This document shows positions 27,445 to 37,089 of a stretch of DNA of 64,000 nt, piece after piece. The translations under genes were made by a program, and so were the position numbers. Source of the DNA: Actibacterium lipolyticum (lineage in GTDB: Bacteria > Pseudomonadota > Alphaproteobacteria > Rhodobacterales > Rhodobacteraceae); contig NZ_FXYE01000002.1 of NCBI RefSeq assembly GCF_900184935.1, positions 1,171,001 through 1,235,000 of the forward strand, in the 5' to 3' direction. The notes beneath the pieces were generated by a model. The model saw only the letters and a program-made list of their open reading frames with translations. It searched no databases and had not been told where the DNA came from. How positions within the stretch are numbered: the stretch's first letter is position 1; the number at the start of each line of letters is the position of its first letter.

Positions 27445-28796
27445 CCCTTGTCCAAGCCACAGCTTTCCAACGCAACAAAGTGCTTGGTTGGACAGGGCCC
27501 GCCGGTGCCGAACGAATTGATCCTTGGCAACCAAGCCCAGCGCCCGCGAAAGCACAAACGCCCGACTATGTTGTCGATTCTGCGTTGTCAGATCGTCCCC
27601 CGCAGCGTTTCCAGCGGCTGCAAGATGCCGTGGATCAAGCGCTTGTTGATGCCAGTTCCAGCGGCTCAAAGCGGCGGCGCTTTATCCGTGTGTGCCCGGG
27701 CACCTATGACGGGCCGGTTTATATTCCGCGCTCTGCTCCTCCGCTCACGTTTCAGGGGGCTGGGGCGGCGGCCGTCAGAGTAAAAGCACCGATCGATGCG
27801 CAAATGCCCGGAGAGGAATACCAACGGCGATTTGGCGGTGCCTTCTTGCACGCACACCCACACGTAAAGGCGATATTTGAACGTATCGCAGCGCAGGGCG
27901 TGATCTCCACCGGGAACTCCGCCGTGATGCGTATCGAAAGCGATGACACGGTGATTTCCGGCCTGACGGTCGAAAACACCTATGGCTGTGATCGTGTTGC
28001 GGCGGCCCCGGATGGGGAACCGCTTGACGTGAACGGGCGCTATGCGCGCGGTCAGCATCAGGCGGTTGCCTTACATGTCGCGGGGGCAGATCGGGTCCAC
28101 CTGCATGCGCTACAGCTTTCAAGTTTTCAGGACACGCTTTACCTACAGTCCCCGGCGCCGTTTTCCACCGCCAGAACCTATCTTTCAGACTGCAAAATCG
28201 AAGGCGACGTTGATTTCATCTTTGGCCAAGCCACGGGCTTTTTCGAGAATTGCGAAATCAAATCGCGCGGGGTGCGGGGCGCGATCAGTTGGGCCACGGC
28301 CCCAAGCACCAACATTCGCACGCGATATGGGTTTGTGTTTGATGGCTGTCGGTTCACACACGATGGGCACGGCACCGCCAACTGCTACCTTGGGCGCCAA
28401 TGGTTCGAAGGCGTCAGGGCGACCCCATACAAGGCCGAAGCCGGTACAGGGATGACCTGCGCCCCCGGAAAGGTATCTCGGCTTGACGGACAATCCGGAG
28501 AGATCAGCCGCGCCACACTGGAAGCCGTTGGAAAATGCGCTGTCATAGGGTCCGTGATTGGCCCGCATATCAGCCAGCAATGCGCATGGACCGATTGGAA
28601 CGGCGGGTTGCCCAACCCAGACGGCGTCACACCGCCCTTTGCATGGAACCCACGTTACCGCCCGGTTCAGCACGGCTCTGGCGACTTCTTCCAGTATCTA
28701 GGGGAATGGTTGGAAAACTATGGCTTGGATTATTCCGATATTCCCGCAGACATATTGTGGCTAGGGACGTTCAACACGACTTTTCTGTTGGCCTAA
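27441..28796 (+). CDS. CE8 pectinesterase, cytoplasmic
   Basis: A 451-residue beta-helix pectin methylesterase. Catalytic Asp231 in SSFQDTLYLQ, Asp258 in GDVDFIFGQATGFFEN, and Arg319/Trp321 in YLGRQW match the CE8 active site. There is no signal peptide, unlike most pectinesterases, so it must demethylate oligomers after import. About 70 residues before the first strand (PAPAKAQTPDYVV and following) form a variable N-terminal region. It is the last gene of the operon; no strong terminator is evident. Confidence 0.92.
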   Translation: MTLVQATAFQRNKVLGWTGPAGAERIDPWQPSPAPAKAQTPDYVVDSALSDRPPQRFQRLQDAVDQALVDASSSGSKRRRFIRVCPGTYDGPVYIPRSAPPLTFQGAGAAAVRVKAPIDAQMPGEEYQRRFGGAFLHAHPHVKAIFERIAAQGVISTGNSAVMRIESDDTVISGLTVENTYGCDRVAAAPDGEPLDVNGRYARGQHQAVALHVAGADRVHLHALQLSSFQDTLYLQSPAPFSTARTYLSDCKIEGDVDFIFGQATGFFENCEIKSRGVRGAISWATAPSTNIRTRYGFVFDGCRFTHDGHGTANCYLGRQWFEGVRATPYKAEAGTGMTCAPGKVSRLDGQSGEISRATLEAVGKCAVIGSVIGPHISQQCAWTDWNGGLPNPDGVTPPFAWNPRYRPVQHGSGDFFQYLGEWLENYGLDYSDIPADILWLGTFNTTFLLA

Positions 28797-29083
28797 AACG
28801 AACGGCCCAGCATCGCAGCGACCATGACACGCCGAAATAGGCGCTTCGCAGATACGACGGCTTGATTTCCTTTTTGTGCTCTTGCATGTTGCGCATAGCT
28901 TTTCAAAACATCTGTTCATTATCATCATTTTACGAGTGACCGAGACGCACAAATCCCCACAAAACATGACAAACAGCGCCTACCGGTGGCAGTTCCCCCT
29001 TTTGCGCTGACAAATCAAAATCCGCCCATGTCCAAGATTAGATGGTGAACGCACATTCACCGGCCCCAAGGAATTGACCCCCG
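28797..29083. other. Gene-free gap between the pectin operon and a secreted protein gene
   Basis: I see no ORF, RNA gene or repeat here. It is more AT-rich than its surroundings (around 28900-28960) and presumably holds the promoter of the 29084 gene. Confidence 0.5.
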
Positions 29084-31189
29084 ATGAAACAAACCGGCCC
29101 CTACATTTTTGCAATTTCCGTCCTGTTTGGCGCTGCTGCCGCGGCTGACCCGATTGAGGCTTACTTTCGGGCGGATTCCTATGAATGTGGTAGCCGCAGC
29201 TATGAAAGCGAATGGCAGATCGCAGGCGACACCCAAACCGGCGCGACCGTATCCACGTTCCAACGCCGTACTGGGCGCACCAGTTTGACAGGGTCGCAGT
29301 GGCAGCTTTCAGCGGAAGCATTGACTGGCGACGTGGTTGTCAACGGCAGCAACGGAAGACCGGCCTATCGTTTTATCGGGATCGGGACGCAGGCGCCCCA
29401 AGTGATCCCCCTTGATCGCAAGGGCGAACCGATCAAAGACTGCTCCCCCGTTCTGACGGCTGTTCCAACGCCGGTGGAACGCTATGGTTTTGTCCTGTCT
29501 CATCTGTCCATAGACGCGCCAACGCCTGCAGACGCCGCTGCGGTTCCCGACCTTCTAAGCGCTCTGCCACCCACCGCCTTTTTGCCAACGCTGGAACAGG
29601 CCGCAACAAGTGCGGCGCTGAAGGAAAAGCAGCGCGCGTTCGACAAGCGGTTTCTTGAAACGTCTAAACAGCGCGCCGGGACGGTTGAGGATGACCAAAT
29701 CCTTGATCAGCTAACGCACGAATGGCTAACCGGTTCTTCCAAAGGGCAGCGCGCCCGCAGGAACCTTGAACTTTTGCTTGCGGCACAAAACATCCGTGCC
29801 ACTGCTCTCTTTTCTGCTGGGGCGGATGTGACCGACCTTCGCATCACTGAAGGCGACGAATTTTGTTCACGGGTTGAGCGGACCGCCCAAGGCCTGGATT
29901 GGCGGCAAGCTCTTGAAGGCTCAACCGGTCTGCCGCTAATGCATTGGACGCCCGAACTTGCACAATCGTTCCTTGATCAGGCGGCCCCCTGCCCAAGCGG
30001 CGCGAAGTTTTCCAGCATTCTGTCAAAACGTTGGCCAGAAGCGCAAAAGCGCGCCGAGGATCTGAAAGAGCTTGTCGCAGAACGTGACCGCTTGGCCGCA
30101 TTGGACATCTCGCTTAGCTCCGTTGCGCAAAACAACTGGCTAGAACTGCAGCCCGATCTGAAGAACAAAGCCCGCGCACTTGGCTTGGGCCAATTGTTAG
30201 AACCTGTCTTGGAACAAAAGCGCCAAGAGGCAATCGCTGCCCTTCCATCTGACCTTGCCGCCGAAGCAGAAGCCGCTGACCTAAGCCTAGAGGCGCTGCT
30301 TTCCTATTGTCGGCAAAAGCGGGCGGACGTTACAGCGCGGATGCGCCGTTCGGCGTTGGTCGATACGGTGTTTAGCGGCTGCGAAGATCGGCTTGCCGCC
30401 ATGCTGGAAGAACGCGCGATCGTCAAAATTCATGCGGCACGCGATGCGTTTCTGGCGCGCAAGGGCACCCGTGCGGACTTGCTTGAAACCAACGGCTATG
30501 ACCTGTCGAAGGTGCTTCCCAATCTCTATTCGCGCAACGCAGCTTTCACCCCGGTGCTAGCAAACATCGAAGCAGAGCTTATCACCGCGCAAAACCAGAC
30601 GAATGATGCCTTCAACACAGCCATGGACGCCGCAACAAAAGAGGTTAAGGCCGCATTCGCCAAGGTCGAACCGATGACTGAAAGCGAAGAAAACGCCGCA
30701 GCGCTGTGTCGGGAATTTACGGGTTTTGGCGCGGGTCCGCGTTTGCAGCCATTGTCTAACCTGTGCCGAACGTCGATGCAGATGATGGCCCGCCAACGGG
30801 CCGAATATCAATGCGACCTTGTCTGGGATGACATTGACGCGCCGGATGGCCTGCAACAAGGCTATGTAAACCAACTGAACCTGCTGACCGGCGTCAAACC
30901 GGTGCCGGTACGTGACTTGATGTGCAACGCGGCGCAGCACAATCAAGGTCTGTCGATTGTCAGGAAGAAGGGTCTGTTTTCGTCGCAATACCGGCTGACA
31001 CGCAATGATGTGATCGGCGGGACACCTGTTCAGTTCTCGGTCAAACTGAATGAACCCGAAAGCGGCAACAACTGGACCGCGTCCGACCCGGAAATGGAGC
31101 CCGGCCCATTTGACACCGCCCGCTTTAAGACCAGCGATGACTTGATAGGCTGCATCTTTTTTCTTGAGGTATGCTTCAGAGGTAAATGA
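29084..31189 (+). CDS. Secreted protein of unknown function
   Basis: A 701-residue protein with a Sec signal (MKQTGPYIFAISVLFGAAAA) cleaved before DPIEAYF. I do not recognise a family. The N-terminal 120 residues look like a small beta-rich domain with Cys pairs (YECGSRSYESEW, KDCSPVL). The rest is long, charged and largely helical (ADLSLEALLSYCRQKRADV, KEVKAAFAKVEPMTESEE), with scattered cysteines and no transmembrane segment. The C-terminus ends in LIGCIFFLEVCFRGK, a hydrophobic tail overlapping the truncated RidA frame. The last codons may therefore be foreign to the original gene. Confidence 0.6.
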   Translation: MKQTGPYIFAISVLFGAAAAADPIEAYFRADSYECGSRSYESEWQIAGDTQTGATVSTFQRRTGRTSLTGSQWQLSAEALTGDVVVNGSNGRPAYRFIGIGTQAPQVIPLDRKGEPIKDCSPVLTAVPTPVERYGFVLSHLSIDAPTPADAAAVPDLLSALPPTAFLPTLEQAATSAALKEKQRAFDKRFLETSKQRAGTVEDDQILDQLTHEWLTGSSKGQRARRNLELLLAAQNIRATALFSAGADVTDLRITEGDEFCSRVERTAQGLDWRQALEGSTGLPLMHWTPELAQSFLDQAAPCPSGAKFSSILSKRWPEAQKRAEDLKELVAERDRLAALDISLSSVAQNNWLELQPDLKNKARALGLGQLLEPVLEQKRQEAIAALPSDLAAEAEAADLSLEALLSYCRQKRADVTARMRRSALVDTVFSGCEDRLAAMLEERAIVKIHAARDAFLARKGTRADLLETNGYDLSKVLPNLYSRNAAFTPVLANIEAELITAQNQTNDAFNTAMDAATKEVKAAFAKVEPMTESEENAAALCREFTGFGAGPRLQPLSNLCRTSMQMMARQRAEYQCDLVWDDIDAPDGLQQGYVNQLNLLTGVKPVPVRDLMCNAAQHNQGLSIVRKKGLFSSQYRLTRNDVIGGTPVQFSVKLNEPESGNNWTASDPEMEPGPFDTARFKTSDDLIGCIFFLEVCFRGK

Positions 31190-31454
31190 GGGCGGCCCCG
31201 AACCAGACTTCGCAAAGCAAGTGCAGCTGGCATTCGACAACCTTGAAGCCGTACTAAAAGCTGCGGACTGCACCTTTGACGATATTGTCGATGTCACCAG
31301 CTTTCACACCGACCCAGAAACGCAGCTTGGCACCATCATGGAGGTAAAGAACCGCGTTTTTGCCGAACCGCCCTTTCCCAATTGGACCGCCGTCGGAGTA
31401 ACTTGGCTGAGTGGTTTTGACTTCGAAATCAAAGTGATCGCCAGCCTTCATTAG
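31164..31454 (+). pseudogene. RidA/YjgF-family protein, N-terminally truncated
   Basis: Residues from NEGGPEPDFAKQVQLAFDNL through VGVTWLSGFDFEIKVIA match the last three quarters of a RidA-family enamine/imine deaminase. About 30-35 N-terminal residues, including the first beta strands of the trimer fold, are missing, and the only start lies within the upstream gene (26-base overlap). A deletion joining the two genes is the likely cause. Expression as a short product cannot be excluded. Confidence 0.65.
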
Positions 31455-31531
31455 CCAAGGTCGCGCGCTGTGGTCCCATTTTCTGCTGAACGGGCGTTGG
31501 AAACCCGCGCCATAGGGTTTAACTTTTACCC

Positions 31532-32092
31532 ATGCCCGCCACTTTTCATAACGCTTTCCCTTTGCGCTCTGGCCGTGTCCATGAAGTCAGCGGCCCTGCA
31601 TCTGTAAGCTTTGCAGCCATTGCTGGCGCGACCGTGCGTTCTAAGGGGTTGTGGGTGCGTGAAGGGTGGCAATCCGAACAGTTGAACCCCATTGCCCTGT
31701 CTCACTTTATGACACCGGCGGATATCCTGATCGCCCAGACACGCGATCAAATTGACAGCCTCGCCGTCGCGGAAGAGGCGCTTAAGGATGGCAGTGTCGG
31801 CTTCGTTATTATTGAAATCACTCGGCCGCTTGATCTGCGCGAAGGTCGGCGGCTGCAACTGGCGGCGAAGGCGGGGCGTACCACGGGCCTTTGCCTTATC
31901 CCCGAAGGCATGGGCTCCAACGCCGCCGAAACCCGCTGGAACGCGACCCCCCTCTTTGATCCCCAGAGGAAGGACTCGACTCTAATGCGCTGGGAAATTA
32001 ATAAGAACAAATCGGGAACAATTGGAGCCTGGAATGTTCGATGGGATCAAGAAACGCGTCGTTTGCATGTGGTTCCCCCGGCTGGCAAGTGA
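31532..32092 (+). CDS. imuA: ImuA, RecA-like mutasome protein
   Basis: A 186-residue RecA-fold protein without a Walker A motif, as is usual for alphaproteobacterial ImuA (GLWVREGWQSEQLNPIAL, FVIIEITRPLDLREGRRLQLA). ImuA supports error-prone translesion synthesis by ImuB and DnaE2. The start of imuB lies within its 3' end, giving a 59-base overlap. Such cassettes are normally LexA-controlled; the upstream 77 bases show only a weak candidate box. Confidence 0.85.
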   Translation: MPATFHNAFPLRSGRVHEVSGPASVSFAAIAGATVRSKGLWVREGWQSEQLNPIALSHFMTPADILIAQTRDQIDSLAVAEEALKDGSVGFVIIEITRPLDLREGRRLQLAAKAGRTTGLCLIPEGMGSNAAETRWNATPLFDPQRKDSTLMRWEINKNKSGTIGAWNVRWDQETRRLHVVPPAGK

Positions 32093-33500
32093 CCGGGTTC
32101 TTAGAGCACGCCCATGTGATGGCCCCTTTATTCTGACGTTAAAGACAAGCAATGCCGAACGGATTTATTGCCTGAACACCGAAGCAGAACGGCGGGGCCT
32201 TCACCGTGGGATGAGCTTTGCCGATGCCCGCGCCTTTTGCCCCGATCTTGTAAGCCACCCGGCCCGCCCGGAACAGGACGCGCGCTTCCTTTCCGTGTTG
32301 CGCAGGTGGGCCACGCGTTACTGCCCTTGGGTCGGGCGTGAGGGGGCAGATGGGTTGGTGCTTGATGTCAGCGGGTCAACGCATCTGTGGGATGGCGAAG
32401 CGGCGATGCTGGACGATATGCGCGCGCACGCCGAACGCGCGGGGTTAAACATACGGCTTGGCTGCGCCAACACACGGGGCGCGGCCTGGGCTTTGGCGCA
32501 CTATAGCAATGATCCGGTGGATGGCGCGCTGGAACAACTGCCTGCCGCTGCGCTGCGCTTGGATGAAAAAGTAATCAGTGGCCTGCAACGCCTTGGCTTG
32601 CGCACCATTGGCGATATCTCGACCACAGCACGCGCACCTTTGGCGCGCCGCTTTGGCAGCGACCTTTTGCTGCGCTTGGATCAAATGCTTGGCGTGCAGC
32701 CAGAACCAATCACCCCCGAAGCAGAGCCCCCCCATTTCGGTGTGCGTATGACTATGTCAGACCCTATTGGGCTTTTGGATGATGTGATGGGTGTCACCGC
32801 GCGACTTTTGGACCCGCTGTGCAAAAAGCTTAAAGCCCACGAAATGGGTGCGCGAAAGCTAAGCCTGACGTTAAGGCGGGTCGATCAAGGCAGCCAACAG
32901 GTAGAGTTGCGCTTGGCCGCTGCGATGCGCGATCCCTTGCGGATTTTACCGCTTTTTGAACGGGGGCTTGGCGAAGTCGATGCAGGTTTCGGCATTGATC
33001 AGATGCGCCTAGAAGCGACGCTTGTCGAACCGCTGATGATGGAACAGATCGGCGCGACAACACCACGAAACACCCCAGATCAACTGAACGATCTGATCAC
33101 CCGGATTGGTACACGGATCGGGCTGGAAAATGTGCAGCGGTTTCTGCCCGCTGACAGCCATATCCCCGAACGTGGCTTCACCATCGCACCGGCGGCCTAT
33201 TCCACACCCGAAGGCCCGTGGGTCAGCCTGCGCCCCCGGCCGTTGCTCTTGTTCCGGCCCGAAGCCATCGCAGGTGTCGGCAGCACCCCACCAGAAAGGT
33301 TTCGCTGGCGGCGCATGTCCCTGACCACGGCGCGGGTCACAGGGCCCGAACGTATCACGCCAGAATGGTGGCTTCAGGACGAAAGCTGGCACACGGGGTT
33401 ACGCGATTATTGGAAAGTCGAAACGCGCCAAGGCCGTCGCCTATGGCTGTTTTACACACCACAAAACCCCGGCTGGTTCGTTCAGGGAGAGTTCGCGTGA
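32034..33500 (+). CDS. imuB: ImuB, Y-family polymerase-like protein
   Basis: A 488-residue DinB-like protein; the ATG at 32034 (MFDGIKKRVVCMWFPRLASDR) follows a GGAG site. The first catalytic acidic motif of Y-family polymerases is replaced by WFPRLASDR, as expected for ImuB, which acts as a beta-clamp-binding adaptor rather than an active polymerase. Palm, fingers and little-finger regions are recognisable (LNTEAERRGLHRGMSFADAR, ISGLQRLGLRTIGDIS). Its stop overlaps the GTG of dnaE2. Confidence 0.9.
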   Translation: MFDGIKKRVVCMWFPRLASDRVLRARPCDGPFILTLKTSNAERIYCLNTEAERRGLHRGMSFADARAFCPDLVSHPARPEQDARFLSVLRRWATRYCPWVGREGADGLVLDVSGSTHLWDGEAAMLDDMRAHAERAGLNIRLGCANTRGAAWALAHYSNDPVDGALEQLPAAALRLDEKVISGLQRLGLRTIGDISTTARAPLARRFGSDLLLRLDQMLGVQPEPITPEAEPPHFGVRMTMSDPIGLLDDVMGVTARLLDPLCKKLKAHEMGARKLSLTLRRVDQGSQQVELRLAAAMRDPLRILPLFERGLGEVDAGFGIDQMRLEATLVEPLMMEQIGATTPRNTPDQLNDLITRIGTRIGLENVQRFLPADSHIPERGFTIAPAAYSTPEGPWVSLRPRPLLLFRPEAIAGVGSTPPERFRWRRMSLTTARVTGPERITPEWWLQDESWHTGLRDYWKVETRQGRRLWLFYTPQNPGWFVQGEFA

Positions 33501-36500
33501 GTTCTGATTGCCCCACCAATATCCCACAGCCCCGCTATGCCGAACTGTGCGTGACTTCAAATTTCACGTTTCTTACGGGGGCATCACATCCAGAAGAACT
33601 GGTCCTACGTGCTGCGGAATTGGGCTTGGATGCCGTCGCCATCACCGACCAAAACTCTTTGGCTGGTGTTGTACGTGCCTATAGCGCGCTTAAAACCTTG
33701 CGCAGCGAGGCCGAGGAAAGCCTGCCCGTGCGTTCTTCGCAGCAGATCGATGGCTGTTCGCGCCAAATCGTTGGGCACCCACAGGATTTACCCAATTCCG
33801 GCGTAACGCATGTGCCAAAACTGATCGTTGGCACGCGGCTTGTCCTGCGGGATTCCCCGGTTTCGTGGCTGGCCCTGCCCAAAGATCGCGCGGCCTACCA
33901 TCGGCTTGCGCGGCTTTTGACCCTAGGCAAGCGGCGCACAGAAAAAGGGGACTGCATTCTTAATCTAAGTGATTTGGAAGAAGGATGTCAGGGCATGATC
34001 CTTATCGCCCTTCCCCCGCCTGATCTGCAACAGGCCCAAGCGCCGATCCAGCGGCTTGCCCGCCGTCACCCCGGCCATGTGTTTCTGGGGGCCGCACCGC
34101 GTTATGACGGCTCTGATCAGGAATGGTTCAATACCTGCGCTGCATTGGCCCTGCGTTGCGCAGCGCCCATGGTCGCGGTCGGGGATGTGCTGATGCATCA
34201 TGGCGGGCGAAGGCAACTTGCCGATGTGCTGACCTGCATGCGCGAAAAGATTACGATTGATCAGATTGGCACGAAAGCTCTGCTTAATGCGGAACGGCGC
34301 CTCAAAAGCGCGCGTGACATGGCGCGACTTTATCGCTGCCACCCCGCCGCACTTCGACGTACATTGGAAATCGCCACCCGGTGCAGCTTTTGCCTAAGCG
34401 AATTAAGCTATGAATACCCCGATGAAATTACCGACCATCTGGCACCCCAAGACCGGCTTGCATCATTAGCAAAGCTGGGTATCCAGCGGCGCTATCCCAA
34501 CGGCGCGTCCAAGCGGGTGCATCAGTTGCTGAAGAAAGAGCTGGCTCTAATCAAAGAGCTAAAATTTGCCGCCTATTTCCTTACCGTTCACGACATTGTC
34601 CAAGAGGCCCGATCGCGCGGCATTCTATGTCAGGGGCGCGGCTCGGCGGCGAATTCGGTCCTGTGTTATCTTCTGGGCATCACCGATGTGTCGCCAGATA
34701 TGATCGGCATGGTCTTTGAACGCTTCATTTCGCGCCACAGGGGCGAACCGCCTGACATTGATGTGGATTTCGAACATGAACGCCGCGAAGAGATCATCCA
34801 ATGGATTTATGAAAAATACGGGCGGCATCGCGCGGGGCTTTGCGCCACCGTGATCCATTTCCGAAGCCGCGCAGCGATCCGCGAAGTGGGCAAGGTGATG
34901 GGGCTTTCGCAGGATGTGACCGCAGGGCTGTCTGGGCAAATCTGGGGCATGTCAAACAGCGGCGCCAGCCCGGCCCGGTTCAAAGAACTAGGGCTTGATC
35001 TGTCAGACCGGCGTCTGGCTCAGACCGTCCGTCTGATCCGTGAGATTACAGGTTTCCCACGTCACCTTAGCCAACATGTCGGCGGTTTTGTCATCACACG
35101 CGGACGCTTGGATGAACTGTGCCCGATCGAAAACGCCGCAATGGAAGATCGCACCGTCATTGAATGGGATAAGGACGACATTGATGCGCTGAACATTTTA
35201 AAGGTCGATGTCTTAAGTCTTGGCATGCTGACCTGCCTGCGCAAAAGCTTTGCTCTTTTGCAAGAGCATGAAAAGACCGACCTCACCCTCGACACTGTTC
35301 CGCAGGAAGATTTGGCCACCTATCAGATGCTACAAAGGGCCGATGCTGTGGGTGTGTTTCAGGTCGAAAGCCGCGCCCAAATGAATTTTCTGCCCCGCAT
35401 GAAACCCGCAACGTTTTATGATTTGGTCATTGAGGTCGCCATCGTCCGCCCCGGACCAATTCAGGGCGGAATGGTCAAACCCTATATCCGCAGACGCCAA
35501 GGCCTAGAAGCACCAGAGCCTTTCGGCCCGGCCCTCGAAGAGGTTACGCGCAAGACATTGGGTGTGCCGCTATTTCAAGAACAGGCCATGCAAATAGCTG
35601 TCGTCGGCGCGGGCTATTCCGCCGAAGAGGCCGATCAGTTGCGCCGCTCTTTGGCTTCTTTCCGGCGCATGGGGACGATCGGTGCCCACCGAGAGAGGTT
35701 CATCAAGGGCATGTTGAACAACGGCTATGCGCGCGACGTTGCCGAACAGTGTTTCGCACAGATCGAAGGCTTTGCCGATTACGGCTTTCCCGAAAGCCAC
35801 GCCGCCGCCTTTGCCATGCTGACCTATGTCTCGTCCTGGCTGAAATGCCATCATCCCGCAGTCTTTGCTTGCGCGCTTTTGAATTCCCAACCGATGGGGT
35901 TTTATGCCCCCGCCCAGATTGTGCGCGACCTGCGGGATCACAACGTCGAGGTACGGCCCGTATGCGTGAACAGCAGCCGCTGGGACAGTCAGCTGGAACG
36001 GCGCACAGATGGCACCTTGGCCCTGCGGCTTGGGTTTCGTCAGGTCAAAGGCTTTCGCGAAGAAGACGCAAATTGGATCGTTGGCGCCCGTGGCAACGGA
36101 TATCAGGATCCTGAAAGTGTTTGGCTTAGAGCAGGCGTAGCGCCCAAGGTACTTGAACGGCTGGCCGAATCCGATGCGTTCATCGGCATGGGCCTTACCC
36201 GACGCGACGCGCTGTGGCAGGTACGTGCAATCCGGACGCCGTCGCCTCTGCCTCTCTTCTCGGACCCGCTCGACGGAGAGGGCGCGGTCGAACCCGCCGT
36301 GACGTTACCTACCATGTCTTTGGGCGAAGAGGTGGTCGAAGATTACGTCGCACTGCGCCTTACGCTTCGCGCCCATCCCATGGAACTTTTACGCCCTACG
36401 ATCCCTAACCTTACCCCCCACGATCAGTTGACCGTGGCACCGGTCAAGAAACGGATCAGTGTGTGCGGTCTGGTCATCACCCGCCAACGGCCAGGAACTG

Positions 36501-36841
36501 CGTCTGGCGTAATATTCCTAACGCTCGAAGATGAGACTGGCGTCTCAAACATCGTTGTTTGGCCTAAAATTTACGAGCGTTTTCGCCGCACCGTGATGGG
36601 TGGAAGGCTGTTACGTGTGACCGGAATTTTGGAGCGTTCGGGGATTGTGCTTCATCTGATTGCGGATGTGATCGAAGACGTTTCGTATCTGCTTTCCGCT
36701 CTCGGGCATCCGTTTGAGCACGCGGTTGGGATCACTCACCCGCAGGCCGATGATGCGCCCCGCCCGCCACGCTATTCATCCGGTGCGCGTCATCCTCGTG
36801 ATCAGGCCAAGCGTTTGTTTCCGAGCCGTGATTTTCATTGA
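33497..36841 (+). CDS. dnaE2: Error-prone DNA polymerase III alpha subunit (ImuC)
   Basis: A 1114-residue polymerase. I take GTG at 33497 (VSSDCPTNIPQPRYAELCV), which overlaps the imuB stop as GTGA; the frame upstream to 33218 only reads imuB. The PHP domain opens CVTSNFTFLTGASHPEELV, the palm carries PPDIDVDFEHERR with the catalytic aspartates, and ESHAAAFAMLTYVSSWLKCH and a C-terminal OB domain follow. It is the translesion polymerase of the mutasome. Its last 16 codons lie inside the left 181-bp repeat and have a second copy at 62644-62692. Confidence 0.95.
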   Translation: MSSDCPTNIPQPRYAELCVTSNFTFLTGASHPEELVLRAAELGLDAVAITDQNSLAGVVRAYSALKTLRSEAEESLPVRSSQQIDGCSRQIVGHPQDLPNSGVTHVPKLIVGTRLVLRDSPVSWLALPKDRAAYHRLARLLTLGKRRTEKGDCILNLSDLEEGCQGMILIALPPPDLQQAQAPIQRLARRHPGHVFLGAAPRYDGSDQEWFNTCAALALRCAAPMVAVGDVLMHHGGRRQLADVLTCMREKITIDQIGTKALLNAERRLKSARDMARLYRCHPAALRRTLEIATRCSFCLSELSYEYPDEITDHLAPQDRLASLAKLGIQRRYPNGASKRVHQLLKKELALIKELKFAAYFLTVHDIVQEARSRGILCQGRGSAANSVLCYLLGITDVSPDMIGMVFERFISRHRGEPPDIDVDFEHERREEIIQWIYEKYGRHRAGLCATVIHFRSRAAIREVGKVMGLSQDVTAGLSGQIWGMSNSGASPARFKELGLDLSDRRLAQTVRLIREITGFPRHLSQHVGGFVITRGRLDELCPIENAAMEDRTVIEWDKDDIDALNILKVDVLSLGMLTCLRKSFALLQEHEKTDLTLDTVPQEDLATYQMLQRADAVGVFQVESRAQMNFLPRMKPATFYDLVIEVAIVRPGPIQGGMVKPYIRRRQGLEAPEPFGPALEEVTRKTLGVPLFQEQAMQIAVVGAGYSAEEADQLRRSLASFRRMGTIGAHRERFIKGMLNNGYARDVAEQCFAQIEGFADYGFPESHAAAFAMLTYVSSWLKCHHPAVFACALLNSQPMGFYAPAQIVRDLRDHNVEVRPVCVNSSRWDSQLERRTDGTLALRLGFRQVKGFREEDANWIVGARGNGYQDPESVWLRAGVAPKVLERLAESDAFIGMGLTRRDALWQVRAIRTPSPLPLFSDPLDGEGAVEPAVTLPTMSLGEEVVEDYVALRLTLRAHPMELLRPTIPNLTPHDQLTVAPVKKRISVCGLVITRQRPGTASGVIFLTLEDETGVSNIVVWPKIYERFRRTVMGGRLLRVTGILERSGIVLHLIADVIEDVSYLLSALGHPFEHAVGITHPQADDAPRPPRYSSGARHPRDQAKRLFPSRDFH

Positions 36842-36884
36842 TTTTGTGCTTGGGATGTTCGCGCCATACTGCAAACGCGTATAT

Positions 36885-36898
36885 CGCCCCAAGGGGCG
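36885..36898. terminator. Hairpin downstream of dnaE2 (left copy)
   Basis: A compact palindrome CGCCCC-AA-GGGGCG, 44 bases after the dnaE2 stop, followed within 30 bases by T-rich sequence. The same hairpin sits after tRNA-fMet at 62736-62749, where it would serve the rRNA operon on the opposite strand. It is probably bidirectional. Confidence 0.5.
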
Positions 36899-36928
36899 CC
36901 GATTTCTTGCTCTTGTATGTTTGATTTT

Positions 36929-36973
36929 TGGTTGCGGGAGGGGAATTTGAACCTACGATCTCCAGATTATGAG
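36929..36973 (-). pseudogene. tRNA-fMet 3'-half remnant
   Basis: Read on the minus strand it keeps the CAT anticodon loop, variable region, T loop (GTAGGTTCAAAT), acceptor strand TCCCGCA and CCA end. The T stem is broken (TCCCC instead of CCTAC), and the 5' half upstream of the anticodon bears no resemblance to tRNA-fMet. This fits a tRNA fragment left by site-specific integration and decaying without selection. Confidence 0.8.
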
Positions 36974-37089
36974 AGAGGCCCGGCCCATCTGCACGGTTTG
37001 CGCCACCTTGCGCCCACCTGCCCTATCTTATTGTTTTTGACAATTGTCTGACGTCAGCACCGAATTTCAATTCCAAAGGATGCTGATTG

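Larger units (their letters stand above)
36793..36973. repeat. Left 181-bp direct repeat of the genomic island
   Basis: It spans the dnaE2 3' end, its downstream region with hairpin CGCCCC/GGGGCG (36885-36898), and the 3' half of a tRNA-fMet copy. It aligns without gaps to 62644-62824 with about 15 mismatches by eye. Similarity stops at the anticodon loop (ttatgag). Confidence 0.85.

Noticed and set aside
31489..31504. LexA box upstream of imuA
   Set aside because: GAAC is followed at the right distance only by a poor match (GGAA/GAAA), too weak to report as a site although SOS control is expected.
33218..33496. N-terminal extension of dnaE2
   Set aside because: The extra 93 codons lie wholly within imuB in another frame; the coupled GTG at 33497 gives the normal family N-terminus.
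36929..37005. A second functional tRNA-fMet at the left repeat
   Set aside because: Only the 3' half matches; the T stem has mismatches and the 5' half cannot pair with the acceptor strand.
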